A stretch of 64,000 nucleotides of DNA from Thermoproteota archaeon (GTDB lineage Archaea; Korarchaeota; Korarchaeia; Korarchaeales; Korarchaeaceae): positions 1 to 64,000 of the forward strand of contig JAOZFN010000009.1 of assembly GCA_027492205.1 (NCBI GenBank). The letters are read 5' to 3'. The notes beneath the pieces are model-generated. The model searched no databases, was not told where the DNA came from, and saw only the letters and a list, made by a program, of their open reading frames with translations. Shown piece after piece: positions 53,142 to 61,153 of this stretch (position 1 is the first letter of the stretch; the number at the start of each line of letters is the position of its first letter). A program made the translations under genes and the position numbers.

Positions 53142-53863
53142 GCGGCGACGAGAAGGCAGCGCTGAGGGAGTGGATTTGGAGGATGCTTGAAGAGAGGGGT
53201 GTTGCCAGGTTCCCAAGGCCCATTAGGGGTAGGATACCCAACTTCGAGGGCGCGGAGAGGGCTGCCGAGAACCTGAGAAGTCTCCCGGAGTATCGAGAGG
53301 CTAGGGTGATCTTCTGCAACCCCGACTCACCCCAGGCTCCGGTCAGAAGGATGGCGCTGGCCGACGGGAAGGTCGTGGTCATGGCCACCCCGAGGCTGAG
53401 GAGGGGGTTTCTAGTCCTCGATCCGAGGGAGATTCCCCCGAGCGAACTTCGAAGGGCAGCGACCATCAGGGGGGCGTTCCGCTACGGCCGGCCCGTCGAT
53501 CCCTGGAGCGTCAGCGTCGACGTGAAGGTTGTCGGGTCCGTGGCCGTCAGCCCCGACGGGAGCAGGCTCGGTAAGGGGCACGGGTACTCCGACCTGGAGT
53601 TCGCCATCCTGAGCGAGGTGGGCGCGGTCACACAGGACACGCTGGTGGTGACGACGGTCCACGACCTCCAAGTGGTTGATCGGGTCCCCTCCTCCGACCA
53701 CGATGTCCCGGTGGACGTGATAGTGACCCCCACTAGGGTCATCAGGGCCCCGAAGAGAGAGAAGCCTTCCCGCATTGAGTGGGAACTCCTGTCGGAAGGG
53801 GCCGTGAGGGAAATGCCGATACTCAGAGATGTCAGGGAGAAGAGGGGCGCCAGAAGCCCTTAG
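53084..53863 (+). CDS. 5-formyltetrahydrofolate cyclo-ligase-family protein
   Basis: The core motifs VARFPRPIRGRIPNFEGAER, GKGHGYSDLEFAILSEVGA and VVTTVHDLQVVD...HDVPVDVIVTPT match the archaeal/eukaryotic MTHFS-like (MTHFSD) group. These enzymes or binding proteins act on folate or related pterins. The N-terminal start is uncertain. GTG 53084 overlaps the previous gene by 58 bp, and no canonical start lies nearer to the conserved region. Confidence 0.82.
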   Translation: MARGGASRVWYSIGGLVRLSGDEKAALREWIWRMLEERGVARFPRPIRGRIPNFEGAERAAENLRSLPEYREARVIFCNPDSPQAPVRRMALADGKVVVMATPRLRRGFLVLDPREIPPSELRRAATIRGAFRYGRPVDPWSVSVDVKVVGSVAVSPDGSRLGKGHGYSDLEFAILSEVGAVTQDTLVVTTVHDLQVVDRVPSSDHDVPVDVIVTPTRVIRAPKREKPSRIEWELLSEGAVREMPILRDVREKRGARSP

Positions 53864-53967
53864 GCGAGCGCAGCACTCCGCCCGGCTCGGGGAGGCGGTG
53901 TCAAGCGGGCCGTCTTTGAGTCAAGCTTATTATTCTCTGCCCGAGGGGGGAGAGCCAGAAAGTGGTC

Positions 53968-54297
53968 ATGGAAGAGAGTATAGAAGGGGAGAGGCTCAGA
54001 GATCCTATCACCGGACTCCCGATTGATCTTCTTGCCTGGGAGGAGATTGAGAAGGAGCAGCAGATCGTCAGAATCAAGGCGGAGCGCAGGAGGCACAAGC
54101 ACGTCACCATAATCGAGGGGCTCGACCTTCCCAAGGACATGATGAAGCGCCTTCTCAAGGACCTCAAGAGCAAGCTCGCCTGCGGCGGGACCTACAAGGA
54201 GGGTTACATACTCCTCCAGGGCGATCACAGGAGGAAGGTAAAGGACATACTCGTGAACGAGTGGGGGATCGAGGAGGACAAGATAGAGCTTGAGTGA
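53968..54297 (+). CDS. Translation initiation factor aIF1 (SUI1)
   Basis: The 109-residue protein matches SUI1/aIF1: DPITGLPIDLLAWEEIEKE, RRRHKHVTIIEGLD, LKSKLACGGTYKEGYILLQG. It guides start-codon selection on the small ribosomal subunit. ATG 53968 lies 38 nt after a TATA-like CTTATTATT (53925-53933); GTG 53962 is two codons upstream. Confidence 0.94.
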   Translation: MEESIEGERLRDPITGLPIDLLAWEEIEKEQQIVRIKAERRRHKHVTIIEGLDLPKDMMKRLLKDLKSKLACGGTYKEGYILLQGDHRRKVKDILVNEWGIEEDKIELE

Positions 54298-54353
54298 TCC
54301 GACAGCGGGGCAGGAATAAAACGGATCCCGGGGGCTGGCCCTGGGGTGATGTC

Positions 54354-55064
54354 ATGAGATACAAGATAATTGGGGATAACCTTCAGATGGTTCTGGTGGA
54401 GTTGGAGCCCGGCGAGAAGATCTACGCCGAGGCGGGCGCCCTTAACCACATGTCGGGGAACGTTCGGCTGAAGGCCACGGTCAGGGGAGGCTTCATCCAG
54501 GGGATAATGAGGAAGATAGCGGGGGAGAGCTTCTTTCTCACCGAGTTCACGGCCGAGGGAAGCCCTGGGGTAGTCGCCTTCTCCGGCACGGTGCCGGGCA
54601 AGATAACGGCCCTGAAGCTGGACGGGACCACTGAGTACTACGTTCAGAGGGGTGGGTTCTTGGCCGCCACCGACAGCGTCACGGTCAAGCCGGGAATCGC
54701 GAGGCGGCTCGGGGCGGCGCTCTTTGGAGGTGAGGGCCTCATAATGGAGAAAGTCAGCGGGGTCGGCACCGTCTTCGTGCACGCAGCCGGAGACTTCCTC
54801 GAGTACGACCTCAAGCCCGGGCAGGTGCTGAAGGTCGACACTGGGCAGCTGGTGGCCTTCGACGCTAGCGTGGACTACGACATCGAGAGGGTCGGCGGGA
54901 TAAGATCGATCCTGTTCGCTGGAGAGGGGCTGTTCCTGGCGACGCTGAGGGGCCCGGGGAGGGTCATCCTCCAGTCCATGAACATCCATGCGCTGGCCGC
55001 GGAGCTCGCGAGGTACATCCCAAGAGGGGGGAGCAGCGGATTCCAGCTGACCTTCGGAGACTGA
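54354..55064 (+). CDS. AIM24/TIGR00266-family protein
   Basis: The 236-residue product is a single beta-rich domain with MVLVELEPGEKIYAEAGALN and VFVHAAGDFLEYDLKPGQVL, the TIGR00266/AIM24 pattern. The family is widespread but has no set biochemical function; the mitochondrial homolog AIM24 affects inner membrane structure. ATG 54354 follows a purine-rich site, and the upstream open frame of 20 codons is not conserved-looking. Confidence 0.85.
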   Translation: MRYKIIGDNLQMVLVELEPGEKIYAEAGALNHMSGNVRLKATVRGGFIQGIMRKIAGESFFLTEFTAEGSPGVVAFSGTVPGKITALKLDGTTEYYVQRGGFLAATDSVTVKPGIARRLGAALFGGEGLIMEKVSGVGTVFVHAAGDFLEYDLKPGQVLKVDTGQLVAFDASVDYDIERVGGIRSILFAGEGLFLATLRGPGRVILQSMNIHALAAELARYIPRGGSSGFQLTFGD

Positions 55065-55068
55065 CCAC

Positions 55069-55395
55069 ATGCGGGCACCCAGCTCGAGGGAGGGGCGCTC
55101 AGACGTGAGGGCCAGGGACATGCTGGCGATCCTGGCCCTCGCCGCCCTCCTGCTGGTCCTGTCGGCGGTCATCCTCCTGTCGATATTGAAGTACCTCCCC
55201 CTGCTGAGCGCGGTCGTCCTCACTCTAATCGCCCTGTCGATAATCGTGTGGTTCGTATGGGGAACGCTCGCGGCCTCCGTGAAGATAATCGCCAGCCTGT
55301 ATTACGCGCTCCGTTCAAAGAGGGAAGGGGAGGTAGTGCGGCCTGTCAGGCTGGAGGAGGCCCGAGAGCCGGACAGGGGAGAGGGGGAGGACTAA
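55069..55395 (+). CDS. Small membrane protein next to AIM24-like gene
   Basis: The 108-residue protein has two long hydrophobic helices (MLAILALAALLLVLSAVILL and LLSAVVLTLIALSIIVWFVWG) and a charged C-terminal tail (SKREGEVVRPVRLEEA). No family is recognised. It starts 4 bp after the AIM24-like gene, so the two are likely one transcript. Confidence 0.72.
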   Translation: MRAPSSREGRSDVRARDMLAILALAALLLVLSAVILLSILKYLPLLSAVVLTLIALSIIVWFVWGTLAASVKIIASLYYALRSKREGEVVRPVRLEEAREPDRGEGED

Positions 55396-55401
55396 GACTC
55401 C

Positions 55402-56853
55402 TCACGGAGCCCCAATCCTCTTCAAAGCCTCCCCGTACTTGATTAAGCCCACCATCGCCCTCGCGGCCCTCTCCGGGGTCGGGTAGGCCGGTATTCCAAG
55501 CTCGTCGAACCTCTCCCTGTAGGCGATTCCGTACTCTCCCTGCCCGATGTCGGCCACCAGGACGGGCTTGTCCCGCCTCTCCCTCACCTCGGCCGCGATC
55601 CTGTCTGGGAGGTCGGAGGTGAGGCCCGGCACGTGGTGAAGCGGGAGCACTATCACCCCGTCGACCTCGGGGGCGTCCAGGAGGATCCGGAGCGACTCCA
55701 CGAACGCGTCGTCCGTGGCGCTCCCCGTGACGTCCACCGGGTTGGCTACGGCCGAGATGGGGGGGATCACGCCCCTGTCCATCAGCTCCCTTAGCCTGGA
55801 CTGCGTCTCCTCGGAGAGCTGGACGACCACGGCCCCCCTGCTCTCGAGCTCGTCGGCCGTCATGACCCCAGCCCCGCCTCCGTCCGTTAGGACGGCGATC
55901 CTGGGCCCCTTGGCCGGAGGCTGCATGGAGAGGGCCTTGGTGACGTCGAAGAGTTCCTCCACTTCGTAGACCCTCACGACGCCAGCCTGCCTGAGGGCGG
56001 CGGAGTAAACCTCGTCAGCCCCCGCCAGCGCGGCTGTGTGCGAGCTCGCCGCCCTGGCGCCCGCCCCGGTCCTGCCAGCCTTGAGCACCACGACCGGCTT
56101 CTTCGGGACGGTTCTCCTGGCGGCCTCGATGAACCTCCTCCCCTCCTCGATCGACTCGGCGTATATCACGATCACCCTGGTTTTGGGGTCGTCGGCCAGG
56201 TACTCCATGAGCTCCACCTCGTCTATGTCCGCCTTGTTGCCGTAGCTTACGAACTTCGCCAGCCCCAGACCCTCGCCAGCCATGTAGTCCACGCAGGCCA
56301 CGCCAAACGCGCCGGACTGGGTGAGGAGGGATATGTTACCAGGCCCGGGCCTCGGGAGGGACAGGAGGTCCCTGCCACCCAGTTCTTTCTTGTAGGGAAG
56401 GAACATGGTGTCCACTCCCGTCTCTGGGCACACTATTCCCACGCAGTTCGGGCCCACCACGCGTATTCCGTGTTTCTTCGCCACCTCAACGAGTTTCTCC
56501 TGAAGCTCGACGCCTTCCCCTCCCACCTCGGCGAACCCACCTGAGATGACGATCACGTGCTTGATCCCCTTCCTGCCGCACTCGTCCACCACGGCCGGAA
56601 CTATCCTCGCCGGGACAACGATCACACCGAGGTCCACCGGCTCCGGCAGGTCGGTGACGCTCGGATAGGTGGGCACGCCCAAGATTGGTTCCTTCGCCTT
56701 GGGGTTCACTGCGTAGAGCCCGCCCTTGTAGAGGCCGCTCCTCTGGTTTTCGACCATAACCCTGAGGAGCTCGTGCCCCACCGAGCCCGGCTCCCGGGAG
56801 GCGCCTATCACGGCAACCGATTCCGGGTAGAAGAAGGGGTCCAGGTGCCCCAC
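55402..56853 (-). CDS. ADP-forming acyl/acetyl-CoA synthetase, alpha-type subunit
   Basis: The protein has a CoA-binding Rossmann domain (FFYPESVAVIGASREPGSVG), a succinyl-CoA-synthetase-like part with LLTQSGAFGVACVDYMAGEG, and the phosphorylated His region SSHTAALAGAD. These make it the alpha half of the archaeal ADP-forming acyl-CoA synthetase, which makes ATP from acyl-CoA. The beta half is not in the window. GTG 56853 is preferred because the TATA-like TTTTTAACG on the minus strand (about 56888) would be too close to ATG 56880. Confidence 0.88.
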   Translation of the reverse strand: MGHLDPFFYPESVAVIGASREPGSVGHELLRVMVENQRSGLYKGGLYAVNPKAKEPILGVPTYPSVTDLPEPVDLGVIVVPARIVPAVVDECGRKGIKHVIVISGGFAEVGGEGVELQEKLVEVAKKHGIRVVGPNCVGIVCPETGVDTMFLPYKKELGGRDLLSLPRPGPGNISLLTQSGAFGVACVDYMAGEGLGLAKFVSYGNKADIDEVELMEYLADDPKTRVIVIYAESIEEGRRFIEAARRTVPKKPVVVLKAGRTGAGARAASSHTAALAGADEVYSAALRQAGVVRVYEVEELFDVTKALSMQPPAKGPRIAVLTDGGGAGVMTADELESRGAVVVQLSEETQSRLRELMDRGVIPPISAVANPVDVTGSATDDAFVESLRILLDAPEVDGVIVLPLHHVPGLTSDLPDRIAAEVRERRDKPVLVADIGQGEYGIAYRERFDELGIPAYPTPERAARAMVGLIKYGEALKRIGAP

Positions 56854-56894
56854 GGTTATCCCGCGCGGCCGGCCGCGCATTCCGTTAAAAATCG

Positions 56895-58091
56895 TTAAGA
56901 CGAGGGGGCCGACTCGGCCTCCTCCCTGGCCTCGGCCGCGGTCAGCAGGTGCCTCTCAACCGCCTGCACGGAGGACTCGAACTCCTCCCTCGGCGTATCC
57001 TCCATCTTGGTGAGCTCCTCCTCGTGCACCTCGTAGTAGAGCCTGGCCTCCTTCAGGAGGGAGGGAAGCCTCACCAGCTCCGGCTCCACCAGCAGGATGG
57101 CTATCTCGAAGTACTTAGACCCAGGGGCGACCGCCAGCCCCTCTCTAACGTCCACCCCAGCTATCTTCTCGCTCAGGAGCCTCTTGGCCTCGAACACCGC
57201 GTCTACGTTGAGGTACTCCTCCGGACCCCTGACCACGAGCGCGGCCTTCAGGGCAGTGCCCGTCCTGACCTCGGCCAGGCAGCCCTCCCTGAGGGCGGCC
57301 TCCGTCAGGAACTCCAGGCTCCCGCCGACGGACTCCACCCTAGCCTTCATGTAGCAGGGTACCGTGAGGGAGGCCTCGAAGAACCTGAGGATGGACTTCA
57401 GGTCCTGCGAGTCGAAGGTGGTCTTGTACCCGCCCCTCAAGGGCTCCACGTCGGCCGCCGACATGGCGACCATGCAGCGGCCCACGAGGGAGTTTATCCT
57501 GTCTAGGACCTGCTCGTCGCTCAGCCCCGGCTCGTCCCTGAGGACGATCTCCCTGGCAGTCTCGTTGTCCAAGAGTATCAGCGAGTCGACCCTGCCGAGC
57601 ATGTTGGCCGTGGCTATGACCGAGTTGTAGGCGAACCTCATGCTCTCCTTGGGGAACTTGAAGGGGAGCACGCCCACGGAGACTATGGGCTGGGTGGGCG
57701 GGCCTCCCCCGCCGAGCATCTCCCTGACGTAGTCGGCTACCACCGGCATGGACCCGCTGCCGGTCCCCCCTCCCAAGGCCGCAGAGAGCACCACCGCCGT
57801 CGAGTTCGCTATGCCCCTCTCGGCGACGACCCTCGTGAAGAGTTCCTTGCTCTCGGGTTCCAGCATGGCCTTCATGGAGTCCTTCCACCTGGCGCCGACC
57901 CCAGCGCCGCCGAATTTGCCGAAGAGGTAGAACCTGTCCTTGAGCACCTGGAGCTTGGCCTGGTCAGACACAGAGGTGTTGAAGACTACGGCGTCCACCA
58001 TGGCCGACGGGGCCTCTCCCGTGAACGTGTCGTAGGTCCTGTCGATGATCGCCCCGCCTGCCCCGCCCAGCCCTATCCCAAACCAGCGCAT
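56895..58091 (-). CDS. FtsZ/tubulin-superfamily GTPase (divergent, CetZ-like)
   Basis: The 398-residue protein has the N-terminal nucleotide loop GIGLGGAGGAIID, the tubulin signature ALGGGTGSGSMPVV (GGGTGSG at 107-113) and a T7-like loop TFDSQD (225-230) in the position of NxDxxD, which keeps both Asp but has Thr for Asn. Polymerisation and GTP hydrolysis are therefore plausible. It is not a standard FtsZ, because loops and the C-terminal half (about 250-398) diverge; it is closest in spirit to CetZ or other non-canonical archaeal types. It lies 60 bp after the coiled-coil gene in the SMC operon. Confidence 0.88.
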   Translation of the reverse strand: MRWFGIGLGGAGGAIIDRTYDTFTGEAPSAMVDAVVFNTSVSDQAKLQVLKDRFYLFGKFGGAGVGARWKDSMKAMLEPESKELFTRVVAERGIANSTAVVLSAALGGGTGSGSMPVVADYVREMLGGGGPPTQPIVSVGVLPFKFPKESMRFAYNSVIATANMLGRVDSLILLDNETAREIVLRDEPGLSDEQVLDRINSLVGRCMVAMSAADVEPLRGGYKTTFDSQDLKSILRFFEASLTVPCYMKARVESVGGSLEFLTEAALREGCLAEVRTGTALKAALVVRGPEEYLNVDAVFEAKRLLSEKIAGVDVREGLAVAPGSKYFEIAILLVEPELVRLPSLLKEARLYYEVHEEELTKMEDTPREEFESSVQAVERHLLTAAEAREEAESAPSS

Positions 58092-58151
58092 TAGGCCACC
58101 TCTTCCTGACGGCCCAAGATGGGAATAATATTAACGAGCGCCGACTCACGC

Positions 58152-60107
58152 TCAGGGTATCCTCCTCGCCAGTCTGCCGAGTAGCTCAGGCAGATCGCTG
58201 GCGGCACGATCGGTCCCGCCCGCTGAGAGTAGTCTCCTGAGTTCCGTGACCAAGCCGGACCTAACGGGCGCGCCCAGCCTCTCCTCCAGAAGGTCAAACA
58301 GTTCGGCGATCGCGTCGACCGCCGGAGCCGTGGGCGGCGCCTCAGGAGCTGGGGCTGGGGCCGGGAGCGGTGCGACGGGCTTCACGGCGGCTTCCTCTAT
58401 AGCCGGGGCTGTAGGTGTTTGCGTGGGCGCCTCCTCGAGTTTCGGTTCTGGCGTCTCGGCTGCGGCCGGCGCTACCGGCCCGCGCTCCGGGGCGCGCTCG
58501 GCCGGCTTAACAGCCTCCAGGCGCCGTACCTCCATCCGGGGAGCGGGCTTGGGCCTCGGGACTTCGACCCTGAGGGGCTTTATGAGATCGCCCTCGAGCT
58601 CCACGAGCCCCTCGTCCCTCAGCCTCCCGATCACCCACGGCCTCCACCTCTCCGGTATCTTCACCAGGTCCCCCACCCTAAGAGTCCCCGCCTTGGAGAG
58701 GGTAGTGAGGGCGTACTCCTTCCAGTAGGGGTAGAACCTCTCGGCGTCCGCCGCGGCCTCGAGGTACTCCGACAGCCTCCTCCGCACCTCCTTGAGCGGC
58801 GCCAGCGCCTGCCGGGCCTTCTCCTCAGGTGACATGGTAGGAACCTGAAGGGCCGCCCTTATGGTGGCCAGGACCGCGTCACCGTCCGAGACGAGCTTCA
58901 GCTGCTGAGAGATGGGTCCGGCCCTCTGCTCGGCTCTCCTGATGTATATCAGAAGTTCTAGGTTCTCTCTGATCCTCCTCACCTCCCGGTCGATCCTGTC
59001 CACGTCGTCTGGGTCCTTGACCTCGGCCCCCGCCCTGATCGAGGACAGCCTCACCGCCAGCGACCCTATCAGGGCGGTGAACGCGTTGGTGTTGAACTCC
59101 CTGTCGAGCATCTCGGCGGCCTTCTCGGCCTCGGAGATCAGGGCGAAGGCGCTCTCAAGCTCCAAGCTCAGTCTCTCTAGCTTCTCGAGCCCGTTCAGGA
59201 GGGGTTTGAGGGCCCTCTGCTCCAGAGACCTGAGGTCCACGAGGGCGTTCTCCATGCACTCCAGGTCCTCAGGGGGGCACCGGTTCTCGATCCGGGCGAT
59301 CCTGGCCTCGATCCACCTCACCGAGTCCTCGACGTAAACTGGGTCTATCCCGCTCTCCCTTATCCTGCTCGCCTTGAGGCGGATCGACTCTATCTGCCCC
59401 CTCACCCTAGAGAGCTCCGCCGCTAGGGCTGCCCTAGCCTCTTTAGACCTGGCGAGAACCTCTCTGATCTCTCTGATTTCTGAGTCGATCCTCTGGGTCT
59501 CTATAAGGGCGGCCTCGAGATCTGAAGTCGACTTCAGGGGAGAGCTCAGGAGTTCTTCCACCTTGGCGAGGTGGCCCCTCAGCTTGGAGGCTATCTCTGA
59601 GAACCCTCCCCTCTCGGCGGCGCCCAGCAGCTCCCTCGCATCCGCCTCGAGCGTCTCCAGCTTCCTCAGTAGGACTTTCCTGGCCTCCTCCCCTATCGCC
59701 CAGAGAACCGCCTCCAGAGAATCCATGAGGGACTCTATCCTGGGTGAGTACCGCCTGGCCACTCCCCCCTTCCCGAACGCCTTTCCCAGCGCCCTGGAGA
59801 GCGGACCCGGCTTCGAGGCGACGTCGGGATCGGAGGCCATCTCTCGAACGAGCTCGTCCACCTTCTCCACGACGCTCGTGAGTCTCGGCTTCAGCTCCTC
59901 CACCTGGAGGCTTCCGAGATCCTCCAGCCTCTGGAGTATGCCGTCCCCCCTCGCCGTCATCAGGAGGAGGAGCCCCAGTGCCTCCAGGATACCCGCCATC
60001 TCCAGGTTCTCGATCATGTACTCGACGACTTCGCTGGAGATCCCTCTCCTCTGCAGCTCTTTGAAGACGTATTCCCTGCTCGACTCGCTGCCCGACAGGG
60101 CAGGCAC
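58152..60107 (-). CDS. Large coiled-coil protein with Pro/Ala-rich linker (SMC/ScpAB operon)
   Basis: The 651-residue protein has an N-terminal helical domain (about 1-80), a long coiled-coil-rich middle (about 80-410) with one Cys-containing stretch ENRCPPEDLECMEN, a possible winged-helix-like part (TLSKAGTLRVGDLVKIPERW, about 470-520), then a Pro/Ala/Glu-rich linker (about 530-600) and a C-terminal helical tail (AIAELFDLLEERLGAPV). The order suggests a tether between partners. No family is recognised. GTG 60107 starts one base after the ScpB stop. Confidence 0.75.
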   Translation of the reverse strand: MPALSGSESSREYVFKELQRRGISSEVVEYMIENLEMAGILEALGLLLLMTARGDGILQRLEDLGSLQVEELKPRLTSVVEKVDELVREMASDPDVASKPGPLSRALGKAFGKGGVARRYSPRIESLMDSLEAVLWAIGEEARKVLLRKLETLEADARELLGAAERGGFSEIASKLRGHLAKVEELLSSPLKSTSDLEAALIETQRIDSEIREIREVLARSKEARAALAAELSRVRGQIESIRLKASRIRESGIDPVYVEDSVRWIEARIARIENRCPPEDLECMENALVDLRSLEQRALKPLLNGLEKLERLSLELESAFALISEAEKAAEMLDREFNTNAFTALIGSLAVRLSSIRAGAEVKDPDDVDRIDREVRRIRENLELLIYIRRAEQRAGPISQQLKLVSDGDAVLATIRAALQVPTMSPEEKARQALAPLKEVRRRLSEYLEAAADAERFYPYWKEYALTTLSKAGTLRVGDLVKIPERWRPWVIGRLRDEGLVELEGDLIKPLRVEVPRPKPAPRMEVRRLEAVKPAERAPERGPVAPAAAETPEPKLEEAPTQTPTAPAIEEAAVKPVAPLPAPAPAPEAPPTAPAVDAIAELFDLLEERLGAPVRSGLVTELRRLLSAGGTDRAASDLPELLGRLARRIP

Positions 60108-60108
60108 C

Positions 60109-60591
60109 TCAGAGGGTTTTCCGCCGCCTATTTTTATCGATGCTGGGTGGCACTTCGAAGAAGTTTCTGGCCAGCCTCGTGGCCCAAGCGTACATCTTGC
60201 CGTTCTTCTTCCTCACGCCGACCAGGCCCTCGCGCCTGAGCCTCTTGACGTGCCTGTAGGCCGACGCCCCCCTCACCCTCGCGAGGTCAACCAAGTACAT
60301 GCCGCCCCTCTCCAAGAGGACGGCGAGGGTCCTGAGCTCTCCCCTGGTCAGCTCCGGTCTCGGGGCCAGCCTCCCCACGACGCCGTGAAACTCCCGCTTG
60401 AGGGTCATGTACCACCCGGTGGGCCTCCGCTCGATGGCTATGGACCTGCCCCTGTAGACCTCCTCGAGTCGAGATATCCAGCCGGGCACCTCCTCTGGGG
60501 GCACACCCGCGACCTTGGCCAGTTCCTCCTCCGAGAGCGGCCTGCCGGCGATGAAGAGCGCGGCCTCAATCACCAACTCCGGTCTGGTCAA
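60109..60591 (-). CDS. scpB: Chromosome segregation/condensation protein ScpB
   Basis: The 160-residue protein has the tandem winged-helix layout of ScpB: LVIEAALFIAGRPLSEEELA at the N-terminus (helix 1 of wing A), RRPTGWYMTLKREFHGVV and a second winged helix with TRGELRTLAVLLERG and YRHVKRLRREGLVGV. ScpB binds ScpA in the SMC complex. It overlaps scpA by 26 bp. Confidence 0.9.
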   Translation of the reverse strand: MTRPELVIEAALFIAGRPLSEEELAKVAGVPPEEVPGWISRLEEVYRGRSIAIERRPTGWYMTLKREFHGVVGRLAPRPELTRGELRTLAVLLERGGMYLVDLARVRGASAYRHVKRLRREGLVGVRKKNGKMYAWATRLARNFFEVPPSIDKNRRRKTL

Positions 60592-61153
60592 CCCGCCTCA
60601 ACCGTATTAGGATCTCACCAAAAAGGGTCTCCTGCTGAAGCTCGACCTCCCCCTCCAGCTCCATGTGGAGGAGGGAGACCATAGCCTCGGCCGCCTCGGA
60701 CCTGTCCCTGGCCAGCTCGTGGAAGGGAACCTCGCGGCGTCCCGATCTGCCGATCAACTCCAGGAGCCTGGACCTCACCCTGTCCAAGTGCTCCGCCAGG
60801 CTCATTGCCGCCGAGATTATCCTGGAGAGGCCGTCCTCAGCCCTCCCGAGCGTTCTCGCCCACTCGATCGCCGCGGCGAACTCTGAGGGTCTGGGCCTCC
60901 GGGCCGGCACCCTCCCCAGCAGGGGCTCGGGAATGGTGGCCGCGGGAGCGGGCCTAATCCGCCTGGCCCCGGGTTTGGTCCCCTGGGGAGCCTCCTCGTC
61001 CTCGCCCAGCTTCGCGAGTGAGTCGGCGAACCTCCTAAGCTCGACCGCCAGGGAGTAGAGGGTCCTGGCAGCCCAGGGCATGTCCCGGGTTCGGCGGAAC
61101 TCTGCGAGGACGCGCTCAACCCTCAGCAGTATATTCGACGCGATCGAACTCAT
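60566..61153 (-). CDS. scpA: Chromosome segregation/condensation protein ScpA
   Basis: The 195-residue protein has the kleisin layout: an N-terminal helical part, a Pro/Arg-rich linker (ARRIRPAPAATIPEP) and a C-terminal winged helix (VPFHELARDRSEAAEAMVSL...LFGEILIRL). ScpA bridges the SMC heads. ATG 61153 overlaps the SMC gene by 38 bp. It is shorter than the usual 240-260 residues, with the N-terminal helix-bundle region reduced. Confidence 0.88.
   Translation of the reverse strand: MSSIASNILLRVERVLAEFRRTRDMPWAARTLYSLAVELRRFADSLAKLGEDEEAPQGTKPGARRIRPAPAATIPEPLLGRVPARRPRPSEFAAAIEWARTLGRAEDGLSRIISAAMSLAEHLDRVRSRLLELIGRSGRREVPFHELARDRSEAAEAMVSLLHMELEGEVELQQETLFGEILIRLRRVDQTGVGD

Noticed and set aside
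59374-60684. 436-residue plus-strand frame across the coiled-coil gene and scpB
   Set aside because: It is Ser/Arg/Pro-rich and antisense to two convincing genes; no domain.
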